From positions 4,340,001 to 4,404,000 of the forward strand of contig NZ_LT629688.1 of assembly GCF_900101785.1 (NCBI RefSeq): 64,000 nt of DNA, read 5' to 3'. The position numbers were made by a program, and so were the translations under genes. The notes under the pieces are model-generated. The model saw nothing but the letters and a program-made list of their open reading frames with translations, had not been told where the DNA came from and made no database searches. Source of the stretch: Auraticoccus monumenti (GTDB lineage: Bacteria > Actinomycetota > Actinomycetes > Propionibacteriales > Propionibacteriaceae). Shown one piece after another: positions 36,376-44,908 of this stretch. Within the stretch, counting starts at the first letter, position 1; every line of letters starts with the position of its first letter.

Positions 36376-38022
36376 TCAGCCGGCGGCGCGCTCCAGCGCC
36401 GTGCGGGCCCGGGCGTGCCGGTCCAGCTCGGTCTCCACGGCGGCCAGCACGTCGTCCTGGGCGACCTTCTCCACGGCCCTCACCAGGGCCCGCCGAGCCC
36501 TCGCGCCCGCGCGGCCGGCCCCGAGGACGACCCCGATCCGGCTGATCCCCGCCAGCAGCAGCCCGGCGGCGACGCCGCCGAGCAGCAGCCAGGTGGGGGC
36601 CTGGAAGCGCCACCACAGCACCTCCGGCAGCAGCGGCAGCCGGAGGTAGGCGAGCACCAGGTCGATGCCGAACCAGAGCAGCCCGGCCACGGCGGCAGCC
36701 AGCAGGACCCACTGCAGGACCCGGACGGCGCGCCACCAGTGCCGGGCGCGGTCCATCTGCAGGTCGGTGGTGGCGACGGCCCGGTCCAGGTGGTCGGGCA
36801 GGTCGCCCTGGTGCTGCAGGGTGGCGGCCCGGACCCGGTCGGCCCAGCCGCGCGACATGCCGGCGGCGGCGGAGTCGGCGACCTGTCGCAGCGCGCCGTC
36901 GACGCGCGCCCGGGAGGCCCCGCCGACCGGGGTCAGCGAGGTGCGGCTGACGCGGGCGGGTTCGAGCTCGCGGGCGGCGCGCTCGCGTCGGCCGAGACCG
37001 GCGAGCCGGTCCAGGTGCAGCCGCCGCAGCGGGTCGGGGCGGAAGCGACCCAGCCAGGCCAGGGCCGGCCAGCCGGTGGCCATGCCGCCGCGCAGCCGCC
37101 AGGCCTGGTCGACCGCGCGGGTCACCTCGGGCACCTGGGCCGCGGCGGACAGGGAGTCCACCAGGCGCTGCCGGTCGGCGCGCGCCACACCGGTCCCGCC
37201 GGCGTCACCGGTGGCCCCGAGCAGCCCGCGGGCGGCGGCTGCCACGTCGACCCCCAGCCGCTGGGCGGCCACGGCCTTCTCCCGGACCCGCGCGGCCAGC
37301 AGCTTCTCCAGCGAGGGGACGCCCAACCCGGTGACCGCCGACACCCCGAGCACGGGCACCTGCCCGAGACCCTCCGACGCCAGCAGCCGCTCCAGGTCGC
37401 GCAGGCACTCGTCGGCCTGGGGCCGGGAGAGGCGGTCGATCTGGTTGAGCACGACGACCATCACGCCGGCGTGCTCGGACATCGGCACCAGGAACTGCTC
37501 GTGCAGGGCGGCGTCGGCGTACTTCTGCGGGTCCACCACCCAGACCATCAGGTCCACCAGCTGCACCAGCCGGTGCGCCTCCACGCGGTGGGCGACCTCG
37601 GTCGAGTCGTGGTCGGGCAGGTCGAGCAGGACCAGGCCGCGGCGGGCGCGGTCCTCGTGCAGCGCGTGCCGGCGGCGCACCTCCAGCAGGTTCAGCAGGT
37701 CGTCGGTCGACTCGCTCCCCCAGGTGACGGCCATCGCCTCCGACGTCGTGGGGCGCCGCATCCCGGGCGTGGAGAGCTCCTGCCCGGCCAGGGCGTTGAA
37801 CAGGGTGGACTTGCCGGACCCGGTGGCCCCGGCCAGGGCCACCACGGTGTGGTCCCCGGAGACGGCCAGACGTCGCTCGGCGCGGCGGACGACGTCCTCG
37901 GCGGCACGGACCAGCCCGGGGTCGGCCCGGCCCTGGCTCAGCCGGGCCCCCTCGGCGAGCTGCTCCAGCCGTGCGGGCAGGTCCCTGGCGGCCCGGCCCC
38001 GGACGGCCTCCCGTGCGCTCAC
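36376..38022 (-). CDS. Dynamin-like / YfjP-type GTPase, second of pair
   Basis: 548-residue membrane-associated GTPase. G1 is GATGSGKST (residues 65-73), the switch/G3 region is LVLLDLPDHDS, and G4 is VLNQIDRL. Two hydrophobic segments near 435-460 and 480-505 anchor it to the membrane, with helical stalk-like regions between. It resembles DynB, the smaller partner of the actinobacterial dynamin pair which in Streptomyces stabilises FtsZ rings during sporulation septation. The start overlaps the stop of the larger GTPase gene by 4 bases, indicating stoichiometric co-production. Confidence 0.8.
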   Translation of the reverse strand: MSAREAVRGRAARDLPARLEQLAEGARLSQGRADPGLVRAAEDVVRRAERRLAVSGDHTVVALAGATGSGKSTLFNALAGQELSTPGMRRPTTSEAMAVTWGSESTDDLLNLLEVRRRHALHEDRARRGLVLLDLPDHDSTEVAHRVEAHRLVQLVDLMVWVVDPQKYADAALHEQFLVPMSEHAGVMVVVLNQIDRLSRPQADECLRDLERLLASEGLGQVPVLGVSAVTGLGVPSLEKLLAARVREKAVAAQRLGVDVAAAARGLLGATGDAGGTGVARADRQRLVDSLSAAAQVPEVTRAVDQAWRLRGGMATGWPALAWLGRFRPDPLRRLHLDRLAGLGRRERAARELEPARVSRTSLTPVGGASRARVDGALRQVADSAAAGMSRGWADRVRAATLQHQGDLPDHLDRAVATTDLQMDRARHWWRAVRVLQWVLLAAAVAGLLWFGIDLVLAYLRLPLLPEVLWWRFQAPTWLLLGGVAAGLLLAGISRIGVVLGAGRAGARARRALVRAVEKVAQDDVLAAVETELDRHARARTALERAAG

Positions 38023-39917
38023 CGCCCACCCTCGCGGTCCGTCCGCGGGCGCGGCTGCGCCATCCCGAGGTGCTCCCCGGGCGCGGCGGGCTGCACCAGC
38101 GGCTCGCGCTCACCCCCGACGCGCCGGGTCAGCTGGGGGGTCCCGCTGGTGCCCCGGTCCAGTGCGGCGGGCTCCTCGGCGACGGGCAGGTCGCGTCGGC
38201 CGCTCTCCAGGGCTGCGGACCCCTCGTCCAGGTCGCCCATCGCCGCGCGGACCGAGGCGACCGCCCGCCAGATCCGCTCGGCCTGCTCGGGCTCGACCTG
38301 CTCCGCGGCCAGGGCCCGGTGGTAGCGCGCCAGCTCGGCGGAGAGGACGACCTCGACCCCGTCGTCCAGCAGCTCCTTGGCCCGCTCGGCCAGCCGGCGG
38401 ACCGCGTCGTCACCGAAGACGGCCTCCAGCACCCGCTGGGCGAGCAGCGCCGTCCCCCCGGCCACGCCGATCTCCGCCCCGACCAGACCGCCGGTCTGGG
38501 AGAAGACCACGATCATCAGCGCCACCCCGACCCCGTTGACGCCGAGGGCCAGGAAGCGCGCCTGGGACCGTTTGGCCATCCCCTCGTCCGCCACCAGCTC
38601 CAGCACGTCGCCCTGCCAGTCCCGGATGGTCCGGGCCACCGCGGCGGGGAACTCCGGTGAGGGGCGGCGCAGGTCCTCGGTCGAGCGCTGCAGCAGCGCC
38701 CGTCCGGCGGTGTGGGCCTGCCAGGACGCCTCCGCCCGTTCGGCGGCGGCCTCACCCTCCTCGCGGACCAGGGCCTCCAGACCGGACTCGACCGCCACCT
38801 TCACCGGCTCGGCCAGCGGCTTGCCCGTGATCATGGCCACGGCCTTGTCCCGCAGCCACCCGATCCGCCGCTCCATCGCGCGGAAGAACTCACCGGTGCC
38901 GACGAAGTCGTGCCAGCGGGCCAGCACCTCCCCGCGCAGCAGGGTGCCGTCGGCGGACTGCACCGAGACGCTGCGCACCGCCTCGGCGTAGGCGTGGTCG
39001 GCCTCGTCGCGCAGCTGCACGACGTTGGCCACCTGGTCGTCGACGGCCTCGGCCACCTGCGGGGCCGCCCGGACCAGCTGGGCCACCGCCCCGGCCAGGG
39101 TCTGGCGCACCACCGCGGTGCGGCGCCGCTCGTCGCCGGCCAGCTCGGACAGCCAGCCGCGGATCGGTGAGATGGCCGACTCCGGGAGCAGGCCGTCGGT
39201 GTCGGTGGTGGTCTCCGGGACGGCGAACAGCGGTGACTCGGCCAGCCCGCGCTCGCTCATCATCTGACCGAGGTGCGGGGGCACGTCGCGCATCGCGGCC
39301 GGGGGGACGCGGCCCAGCACGACCGCCACCGCCGCACCCCGCCGGGCAGCCGCGTTCAGGTAGTCCCAGGGCACCGCGTCGGCGTACCGCGCCGCTGAGG
39401 TGGCGAAGAGCCACAGGTCCGCCGCGGCGAGCAGCTGGGCGGCCAGCAGGCGGTTCTGCTCCACCACCGAGTCGATGTCGGGGGCGTCGAGCAGCGCGAG
39501 TCCCTTCGGCAGCGACGGCTCGGCCACCAGCTGCAGCGACGTGTGGCCGGTGGTCGGCCCGGTGGTGCGGGCCAGCCCGGGGAGGATCCGGTCGCTGGTG
39601 AACCACTCGGCGTCATCGGGGTGGTGCACCAGCACCGGTGAGCGCGTGGTGGGGCGGATCACGCCGGGCGCGCTGACCACCCGACCCACCAGGGAGCTGA
39701 CCAGGGTCGACTTCCCGGCTCCGGTGGAACCGCCGACCACCGCCAGCACCGGGGCCTGGAGGGCGTCCAGCCGCGGCAGCACGTAGTCGTCGAGCTGGTC
39801 CACGGCCGTCCGCACCGACCGCCGGTGGTGCTCCACCTGGGGCAGCGGCAGGGGCAACCGCACCGGCGCGAGCGCGTCACGCAGCTCGACCAGCGCCGTC
39901 GACAGGCTCCCGGACAC
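38019..39917 (-). CDS. Dynamin-like GTPase, first of pair
   Basis: 632-residue GTPase. G1 is GGSTGAGKST (about residues 62-71), G3 is LLDAPDIDSV, and the G4 position (VVLGRVP) lacks a canonical NKxD, as in several bacterial dynamins. A hydrophobic hairpin at about 455-505 is the likely membrane paddle, and the C-terminus is a disordered Pro/Arg/Glu tail. It resembles DynA of Streptomyces. I prefer GTG at 39917, which has AGGGGA 6 nt upstream; GTG at 39935 would add six residues. Operon with the next GTPase. Confidence 0.78.
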   Translation of the reverse strand: MSGSLSTALVELRDALAPVRLPLPLPQVEHHRRSVRTAVDQLDDYVLPRLDALQAPVLAVVGGSTGAGKSTLVSSLVGRVVSAPGVIRPTTRSPVLVHHPDDAEWFTSDRILPGLARTTGPTTGHTSLQLVAEPSLPKGLALLDAPDIDSVVEQNRLLAAQLLAAADLWLFATSAARYADAVPWDYLNAAARRGAAVAVVLGRVPPAAMRDVPPHLGQMMSERGLAESPLFAVPETTTDTDGLLPESAISPIRGWLSELAGDERRRTAVVRQTLAGAVAQLVRAAPQVAEAVDDQVANVVQLRDEADHAYAEAVRSVSVQSADGTLLRGEVLARWHDFVGTGEFFRAMERRIGWLRDKAVAMITGKPLAEPVKVAVESGLEALVREEGEAAAERAEASWQAHTAGRALLQRSTEDLRRPSPEFPAAVARTIRDWQGDVLELVADEGMAKRSQARFLALGVNGVGVALMIVVFSQTGGLVGAEIGVAGGTALLAQRVLEAVFGDDAVRRLAERAKELLDDGVEVVLSAELARYHRALAAEQVEPEQAERIWRAVASVRAAMGDLDEGSAALESGRRDLPVAEEPAALDRGTSGTPQLTRRVGGEREPLVQPAAPGEHLGMAQPRPRTDREGGR

Positions 39918-39979
39918 CAGCACTCCCCTCGTCACCCCCGGCTGGGACCGGGGGCTCCGATCCTGTCACCCGGGGTGGC

Positions 39980-41416
39980 TCAGCTCTTCGGCGGCGCCCA
40001 GGAGGGGTCGACCTCGGAGTACTGGGTGGCCGTCTGACCGAGCGGCTGGCTGGCCGTCGCACCAGGGGGCGCGGGCCAGCTGCCACCGAGACCGGAGGGG
40101 CCCGGGTAGGCCGGCGGCGCCCACTGCTGGACGGCCTTGCGCCGCCGCAGCCGGGGGTACGGGGCCCGGCCGTCGGGCAGCACCACCGCGTGCGGACGGC
40201 GTGCGGTCACGGTGGCGAGGAGCTCGTGCTCGCGCCCGGTCCCGGACCGGTCCACCAGACCGCGGGTCTGGCTGTCGCGCAGGTAGGCCAGCTCGGTCAG
40301 CGAGACCTGGTAGACGATGGTGGACCAGAAGGTGGAGGGGCCCCGCCACAGCGCGTGCCACAGCGCCCGCATCCGGGTCCGGAGCCGGCTGGCGGCCTCG
40401 GCGTCGCTGGTCTCCAGCCAGCCGGACCGGACGTAGTCCTCCAGCCGGGCGCGCACGCTGCGACCCTCGTGGAGGAGCTGGCGGATGATGAAGCCGATCG
40501 CGGTCCCCACCAGCATCAGCGCGACGCCCCAGAGCAGCAGCAGCGTGGTGCCCTGGAACAGCGTCGAGGAGGCGTTGAAGGCCATGTGCAGCAGGGCGGC
40601 CGCCAGGAACCCGATCAGCGGGGCCAGCACCCGGAACAGCTTGCTCTTGGCGCGCAGGGCCACCGCCAGGCCGATGCCGGTGCACATGGTGAACAGCGGG
40701 TGGGCGAAGGGCGTCATCACGCCACGCAGGAAGAAGATCTGCCGCAGGACCTCGTCAGGGTCCTGCTGACCGAAGGTCTGCGCCGCGTACCGGTAGGCGC
40801 GTCCGTAGTAGAGGATGTTCTCGGTGAAGGCGAACCCTGCCCCGGCCAGCCCCGCGAGCACGATCCCCGAGAGCCGGTTGACGAAGCGGTAGCGCAGCAG
40901 GATCGCGATGAAGAACAGGATCGTGGCCTTCGTGGACTCCTCCACGAACGGCGCCACGAAGACCGCCGCCCGCGCCCCCGAGGCCGGGTCCCCGTCCCCC
41001 TCGATGGCCAGGCGGCTGGCGGCCCAGGTGTTGAGCTGGGCGGAGAGGAACGTCGAGACGAAGGCACCCCAGGCGAGCGCGGCCACCCAGAGCCCGATCC
41101 GGGTCCAGACGAAGACCGGGCGCCAGCGGTCGGCCCAGAAGTAGAGCAGGGAGATGGGCACCAGGCTGTAGGCGGCGAACAGGCTCACCTTGGGGATCGC
41201 GTCGGTGCCCAGACCGATCAGGGTGCCGCCGGGGACCTCGCGGTCGGGCACCACCTGGAACCAGAGGGCCACCGCGCACAGCGCGCACACCACCAGCAGG
41301 GCCACGGTGAGCCAGAGGACCGGGTCGGTCAGCAGGCGCCGGGCCGGGTCCCCGGTCCGGACCACCGGCACTCCGGAGCGCCGACGCGCACGACGTTCCT
41401 GGGCCTCCACCGACAT
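39980..41416 (-). CDS. PrsW-family intramembrane metalloprotease
   Basis: 478-residue polytopic protein with about eight transmembrane helices between residues 30 and 320. The PrsW motifs are FVEESTKATILF (EExxK), GFAFTENILY, and later His residues in FAHPLFTMC and LLHMAFN, all expected to line a zinc site in the membrane. The C-terminal ~150 residues are cytoplasmic and Pro-rich at the end (PGPSGLGGSWPAPPG). PrsW proteins cleave anti-sigma factors; no anti-sigma target is adjacent. Upstream of the dynamin pair on the same strand. Confidence 0.85.
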   Translation of the reverse strand: MSVEAQERRARRRSGVPVVRTGDPARRLLTDPVLWLTVALLVVCALCAVALWFQVVPDREVPGGTLIGLGTDAIPKVSLFAAYSLVPISLLYFWADRWRPVFVWTRIGLWVAALAWGAFVSTFLSAQLNTWAASRLAIEGDGDPASGARAAVFVAPFVEESTKATILFFIAILLRYRFVNRLSGIVLAGLAGAGFAFTENILYYGRAYRYAAQTFGQQDPDEVLRQIFFLRGVMTPFAHPLFTMCTGIGLAVALRAKSKLFRVLAPLIGFLAAALLHMAFNASSTLFQGTTLLLLWGVALMLVGTAIGFIIRQLLHEGRSVRARLEDYVRSGWLETSDAEAASRLRTRMRALWHALWRGPSTFWSTIVYQVSLTELAYLRDSQTRGLVDRSGTGREHELLATVTARRPHAVVLPDGRAPYPRLRRRKAVQQWAPPAYPGPSGLGGSWPAPPGATASQPLGQTATQYSEVDPSWAPPKS

Positions 41417-41513
41417 GCCCGTCAGCGTACAAGGGCCGCAGGCCCAGGCCGTCCGCCGAGGACGTCCCCGGTGTCGGCGGCCGGGTGGACCGGCCCCACC
41501 GGTGCCGCGTGAG

Positions 41514-41587
41514 CGCCCCCGGCAGGACTCGAACCTGCGACCAAGAGATTAGAAGGCTCCTGCTCTGATCCACTGAGCTACGGGGGC
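41514..41587 (-). tRNA. tRNA-Arg (anticodon TCT)
   Basis: The complementary strand folds into a full cloverleaf. Acceptor GCCCCCG/CGGGGGC, D arm GCTC...GAGC, anticodon loop CTTCTAA with TCT at 34-36, T arm GCAGG-TTCGAAT-CCTGC, discriminator G. The anticodon stem GGAGC/TCTCT contains a G-T pair and an apparent C-T mismatch next to the loop. A -10-like TATCCT (complement of 41611-41616) lies upstream, overlapping the end of the DUF1330 gene. Confidence 0.92.
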
Positions 41588-41608
41588 TCGGGTCCGGCGA
41601 CCCGCGGC

Positions 41609-41917
41609 TCAGGATACGGGAACGCCCTCCACCATCAGGAAGAACCGGTCGAAGGCCCGGGAGGCCAGCTCGCGGGGGTAGGCGTAGGCCTCGGAGCGGT
41701 AGTACTCCTCCGCCGCCTGCACGCTGTCGAACTCGATCAGGGTCCAGCCGGCACCCTCGGGCTGCGGGTCCCCCTCGAGCACGGTGGCTGCGGCTCCCCG
41801 GGCCAGGAAGCGGCCACCGGCCTCGGCCAGCGCCACGGCGGCGACCTCCAGGTACTCCTTGGCCAGCTCGGGGTCCACGACGGTGCGGCGGACGAGCAGG
41901 TATCCCTTGGCAGTCAT
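41609..41917 (-). CDS. DUF1330-like small protein (dimeric ferredoxin-like fold)
   Basis: 102-residue protein with the alpha+beta barrel pattern of DUF1330/YCII-like families: KGYLLVRRTVVDPELAKEYLEVA at the N-terminus, GRFLARGAAATVLEGDPQPEG in the middle, IEFDSVQAAEEYYRSEAYA near the C-terminus. Function unknown. ATG 41917 chosen; an upstream GTG-type extension has no support. It ends just before the tRNA-Arg gene and may be read through into it. Confidence 0.8.
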   Translation of the reverse strand: MTAKGYLLVRRTVVDPELAKEYLEVAAVALAEAGGRFLARGAAATVLEGDPQPEGAGWTLIEFDSVQAAEEYYRSEAYAYPRELASRAFDRFFLMVEGVPVS

Positions 41918-41963
41918 GGTCGAACTCTGGCACACCTGTCACGGCGCGCGGCGGTCGTCCGGC

Positions 41964-42194
41964 TCAGCCGACGCGGGCGCTGCGCTGCTGCGACCCGACC
42001 CCGGTCACCTCGACCAGGTCACCCACCACCAGCTGACGCCCCCGACGGGTCTCGATCTCCCCGTTCACCAGCACCAGCCCCTCGGCGACGAAGCCCTTGG
42101 CCTCCGCGCCGGACTCGATCAGGTCGGCCAGCTTGAGGAACTGCCCGAGCCGGATCCCGCCCTCGGCGACGGGCACCACCAACGGCTCGCTCAC
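41964..42194 (-). CDS. S4-domain RNA-binding protein
   Basis: 76-residue single-domain S4 protein of the YbcJ/RlbA type: GIRLGQFLKLADLIESGAEAKGFVAEGLVLVNGEIETRRGRQL is almost the whole S4 fold, binding structured RNA. Its precise target is unknown. The GTG start overlaps the stop of the ankyrin-like gene by 4 bases, so expression is coupled. Confidence 0.85.
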   Translation of the reverse strand: MSEPLVVPVAEGGIRLGQFLKLADLIESGAEAKGFVAEGLVLVNGEIETRRGRQLVVGDLVEVTGVGSQQRSARVG

Positions 42195-42526
42195 CCCTGA
42201 CCACCCCAGGCGAGCAGGGCCCGGCCGTGCTCGTCGAGCCGGCTCACGTCGGCGCCGCGCTCGGCCAGCGCCGCCACCGTGGCGGCGTGCCCGAACTCGG
42301 CGGCGATCATGATCAGCGTGCTGCCGTCGGCGTCGGTCAGGTCGACCGGCACACCGGCGTCGACGTAGGTGGCGAGACCCTCGGTGTCGCCCTGGCGGGC
42401 CATCTCCAGGCACAGCTGGGCCAGCCGGACCAGCTCCTCGGCCTCGTCCTCGCTGAGCGGGCCGGGACCGGGCTCGGGAGCGTCCTCGGGCTGGGCGGCG
42501 TCGTCGGGCTGGGGAGGAGTGGTCAC
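42191..42526 (-). CDS. Ankyrin-repeat protein
   Basis: 111-residue protein with an acidic, Pro-rich N-terminus (about 1-30) and roughly two ankyrin-like repeats: LCLEMARQGDTEGLATYVDAGVPVDLTD and STLIMIAAEFGHAATVAALAERGADVSRLDEHG. It is likely a protein-interaction module. GTG at 42526 is chosen; a longer upstream extension is Arg-rich and overlaps the divergent promoter region. Heads the two-gene unit with the S4 protein. Confidence 0.7.
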   Translation of the reverse strand: MTTPPQPDDAAQPEDAPEPGPGPLSEDEAEELVRLAQLCLEMARQGDTEGLATYVDAGVPVDLTDADGSTLIMIAAEFGHAATVAALAERGADVSRLDEHGRALLAWGGQG

Positions 42527-42644
42527 CGCCCCACGGTAGCCCTCGGGCCCGTCGGCGGACAGGAGGTCAGCCCTACACTGACGCCGGTGACCCCCCGCCC
42601 GACCGACGCGTGCCTCCTCGCCGGTGGCCGACGGGAGGGCCACC

Positions 42645-43844
42645 GTGGCCACCGCTGAGCGCTGGCGCCCGACACCGGTCTTCCTGCTCACCGCCTACGG
42701 GCCGACCGTGCTCGCCTCCGCCGGGCTCGGGGCGGTCACCCCGCTGATCGCCCTCACCGCCCGCGACCTCGGGGCCAGCGTCGGGCTGGCCGCCTTCGTG
42801 GTGGCCCTGCTCGGTATCGGCCAGCTCGCCGGCGACCTCCCCGCGGGGGTGCTGGCGGCCAGGATCGGGGAGAAGCGGGCCCTGCTGCTGGCCTGCGTGC
42901 TGGAGGCGGTGGCGCTGCTGGTGGCCTGCTTCGCCCCGTCGCTGCTGGTGCTCGGGCTCGCCGTGCTCGCCTGCGGCACCGCCAGCTCGATCCTCGGTCT
43001 GGCCCGGCAGTCCTACTTCACCGTGGCCGTCCCTCGGGCCTACCGCGCCCGGGCGCTGTCCAGCCTCGGTGGCAGCCACCGGATCGGCTTCTTCGTCGGG
43101 CCGCTGGTGGGGGCGGCGCTGATCTCGGTCTGGGACCTCTCGGCGGCCTACGCCTTCGCCGCGGTGATGAGCGGTCTGGCCGCCCTGGCCACCCTGGCCC
43201 TGCCCGACCTCCCGGACCTGCCGGAGGCGCGCGGTCCGACGTCCGGGCCGCCCCGGCGGGTCACCCTCGCCGGGGTGCTCTGGGCCCACCGGCGGGTGCT
43301 GGGCACGGTCGGGGTCGGGGTGCTGCTGATCATGATGGCCCGGGCCACCCGGCAGTCCATCATCCCGCTGTGGGCGGAGTCCCAGGGCGTCTCGCCGGCC
43401 ACCACCAGCGTCATCTTCGGGCTCTCCAGCGCCCTGGACATGCTGATGTTCTACCCCGGCGGCTGGGTGATGGACCGGTTCGGGCGCTTCTGGGTGGCGG
43501 TGCCGGCGGTCGCGGTGCTGGGGCTCGGGATGGTGCTGCTCCCGCTCACCTCCTCCGCCCTCACCATCGCCCTGGTCGCCTTCATGATGGGGCTGGGCAA
43601 CGGCATCAGCTCCGGGGTGGTGATGACCCTGGGCGCGGACGCCTCGCCGGCGGTCGGCCGTTCCCAGTTCCTCGCCGGGTGGCGGCTGATGGCCGACACC
43701 GGGACCGCGGTCGGACCGCTGATCATCACCGCCGTCACCGCCGTGGCCACCCTCGGCCTGGCCTCGGTCACCGTCGGTGCGGTCGCCCTGGTGGGCATCG
43801 GCTGGCTGGTCCGTTGGCTGCCCCGCACGCGGCGCGCCCCTTAG
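42645..43844 (+). CDS. MFS transporter
   Basis: 399-residue membrane protein with 12 hydrophobic helices. The loop 2-3 motif is GVLAARIGEKRALLLACVLE (variant of GxLaDrxGrkxxl), and the second half has the pseudo-repeat GGWVMDRFGRFWVAV. It is probably a drug/metabolite exporter, but the substrate is unknown. The start is GTG at 42645, because GGAGG at 42634-42638 lies 6 nt upstream; GTG at 42624 would add seven residues. orn follows after 9 nt. Confidence 0.85.
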   Translation: MATAERWRPTPVFLLTAYGPTVLASAGLGAVTPLIALTARDLGASVGLAAFVVALLGIGQLAGDLPAGVLAARIGEKRALLLACVLEAVALLVACFAPSLLVLGLAVLACGTASSILGLARQSYFTVAVPRAYRARALSSLGGSHRIGFFVGPLVGAALISVWDLSAAYAFAAVMSGLAALATLALPDLPDLPEARGPTSGPPRRVTLAGVLWAHRRVLGTVGVGVLLIMMARATRQSIIPLWAESQGVSPATTSVIFGLSSALDMLMFYPGGWVMDRFGRFWVAVPAVAVLGLGMVLLPLTSSALTIALVAFMMGLGNGISSGVVMTLGADASPAVGRSQFLAGWRLMADTGTAVGPLIITAVTAVATLGLASVTVGAVALVGIGWLVRWLPRTRRAP

Positions 43845-43853
43845 GGTGTCCCG

Positions 43854-44549
43854 GTGAGTCAAAACCTGGTGTGGATCGACTGCGAGATGACCGGCCTCGA
43901 CCTGGAGGACGACGTCCTGGTCGAGGTCGCGGCGCTGGTCACCGACGGCGAGCTGAACGTGCTCGGTGAGGGCGTCGACGTGGTGATCAAGCCCCCCGCG
44001 GCCGCCCTCGAGCAGATGGGCGACTTCGTCCGCCGGATGCACACCAGCTCGGGGCTGCTGGCCGAGCTCGAGCACGGGGTCGAGCTGGCCGAGGCCGAGC
44101 AGCTGGTGCTGGACCACATCCGCCAGTTCGTCCCCGAGCCCCGCAAGGCCCCGCTGGCCGGCAACACCATCGGCACCGACCGGGCCTTCCTGCTGCGGCA
44201 GATGCCGACGCTGGAGGCCCACGTCCACTACCGCAACGTCGACGTCTCCTCCTTCAAGGAGCTGGCCCGGCGCTGGTTCCCCAAGGTCTACTACCACAGC
44301 CCCGAGAAGGGCGGGAACCACCGGGCGCTGGCCGACATCCAGGAGTCCATCGAGGAGATGCGCTACTACCGCGAGGCCCTCTTCGTCGCACCCCCGGGAC
44401 CGGACAGCAGGACCTGCCGCCAGATCGCCTCCCGCCACGCCGGGTCGCTGACCGGCCTCGTCGTGGCCAAGGACGTCCCCGGCACCCCGACCGGTGCACC
44501 GGCTGGAGCCACCGCCGAGAACCGGGCGCCCGGAGGCGGCACGAGCTGA
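43854..44549 (+). CDS. orn: Oligoribonuclease
   Basis: 231-residue DEDDh 3'-5' exoribonuclease that degrades 2-5-nt RNAs, including pGpG from c-di-GMP turnover. Metal residues are seen in WIDCEMTGL (D and E of Exo I), [11 protein letters not shown] (Exo II Asp) and [12 protein letters not shown] (His and Asp of Exo III). Core length is about 195, followed by a ~35-residue low-complexity C-terminal tail usual in actinobacteria. GTG start 9 nt after the MFS gene. Confidence 0.95.
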   Translation: MSQNLVWIDCEMTGLDLEDDVLVEVAALVTDGELNVLGEGVDVVIKPPAAALEQMGDFVRRMHTSSGLLAELEHGVELAEAEQLVLDHIRQFVPEPRKAPLAGNTIGTDRAFLLRQMPTLEAHVHYRNVDVSSFKELARRWFPKVYYHSPEKGGNHRALADIQESIEEMRYYREALFVAPPGPDSRTCRQIASRHAGSLTGLVVAKDVPGTPTGAPAGATAENRAPGGGTS

Positions 44550-44574
44550 TTTCCTCCCCGGCCCCGGTTCTGGT

Positions 44575-44580
44575 TAGACT
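44575..44580 (+). promoter_or_regulatory. -10 box for tRNA-His
   Basis: TAGACT, a TANNNT-type actinobacterial -10 hexamer, lies 39 nt upstream of the tRNA-His 5' end. No strong -35 element is visible. Confidence 0.5.
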
Positions 44581-44619
44581 GCTCCCCGCGTCAGGCACGG
44601 TGCGTCCGAGCTGACCATG

Positions 44620-44692
44620 GTGGGTGTAGCTCAGTTGGCAGAGCACTTGGTTGTGGTCCAGGGGGTCGCGGGTTCAAGTCCCGTCACTCACC
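44620..44692 (+). tRNA. tRNA-His (anticodon GTG)
   Basis: Cloverleaf with acceptor GTGGGTG/CACTCAC (one G-T pair), D arm GCTC...GAGC, anticodon loop TTGTGGT with GTG at 34-36 on stem CTTGG/CCAGG, and T arm GCGGG-TTCAAGT-CCCGT. The preceding base 44619 is G and pairs with C73, the G-1:C73 identity element of tRNA-His. CCA is not encoded. Confidence 0.96.
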
Positions 44693-44700
44693 CCGCAGAT

Positions 44701-44731
44701 CTGGCCCCGTCGGTTCGTCCGGCGGGGCCAG
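44701..44731 (+). terminator. Terminator after tRNA-His
   Basis: CTGGCCCCG (44701-44709) pairs with CGGGGCCAG (44723-44731), with an inner CGG/CCG pair across a short loop. Directly follows the tRNA and separates it from the catabolic operon. Confidence 0.7.
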
Positions 44732-44835
44732 TTGCACGTCCACCCGCGCACAGCGCCCGGACGACGCCGCACAGCGGTTCGTAACAGTCCCGTTAACGGA
44801 GTTCCCTCCCTCTTCCCCGCCGTGGCGCTCGCTCG

Positions 44836-44853
44836 TATCTTGTATACAAGATA
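44836..44853. promoter_or_regulatory. Perfect 18-bp palindrome, probable GntR (FadR-subfamily) operator
   Basis: TATCTTGTATACAAGATA is fully palindromic, and its core TTGTATACAA fits the TNGTNNNACNA-type pattern of FadR-subfamily regulators. It is 55 nt upstream of the ABC substrate-binding gene and overlaps a likely -10 region. The GntR/FCD gene at 47227 is the obvious candidate ligand-responsive repressor. A further perfect palindrome CCGTTAACGG is at 44790-44799. Confidence 0.75.
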
Positions 44854-44908
44854 TCCGTAGGAGCACAGCGACGTCGCCACCGCACACCGAGCCACGAAGG
44901 AACCACCG

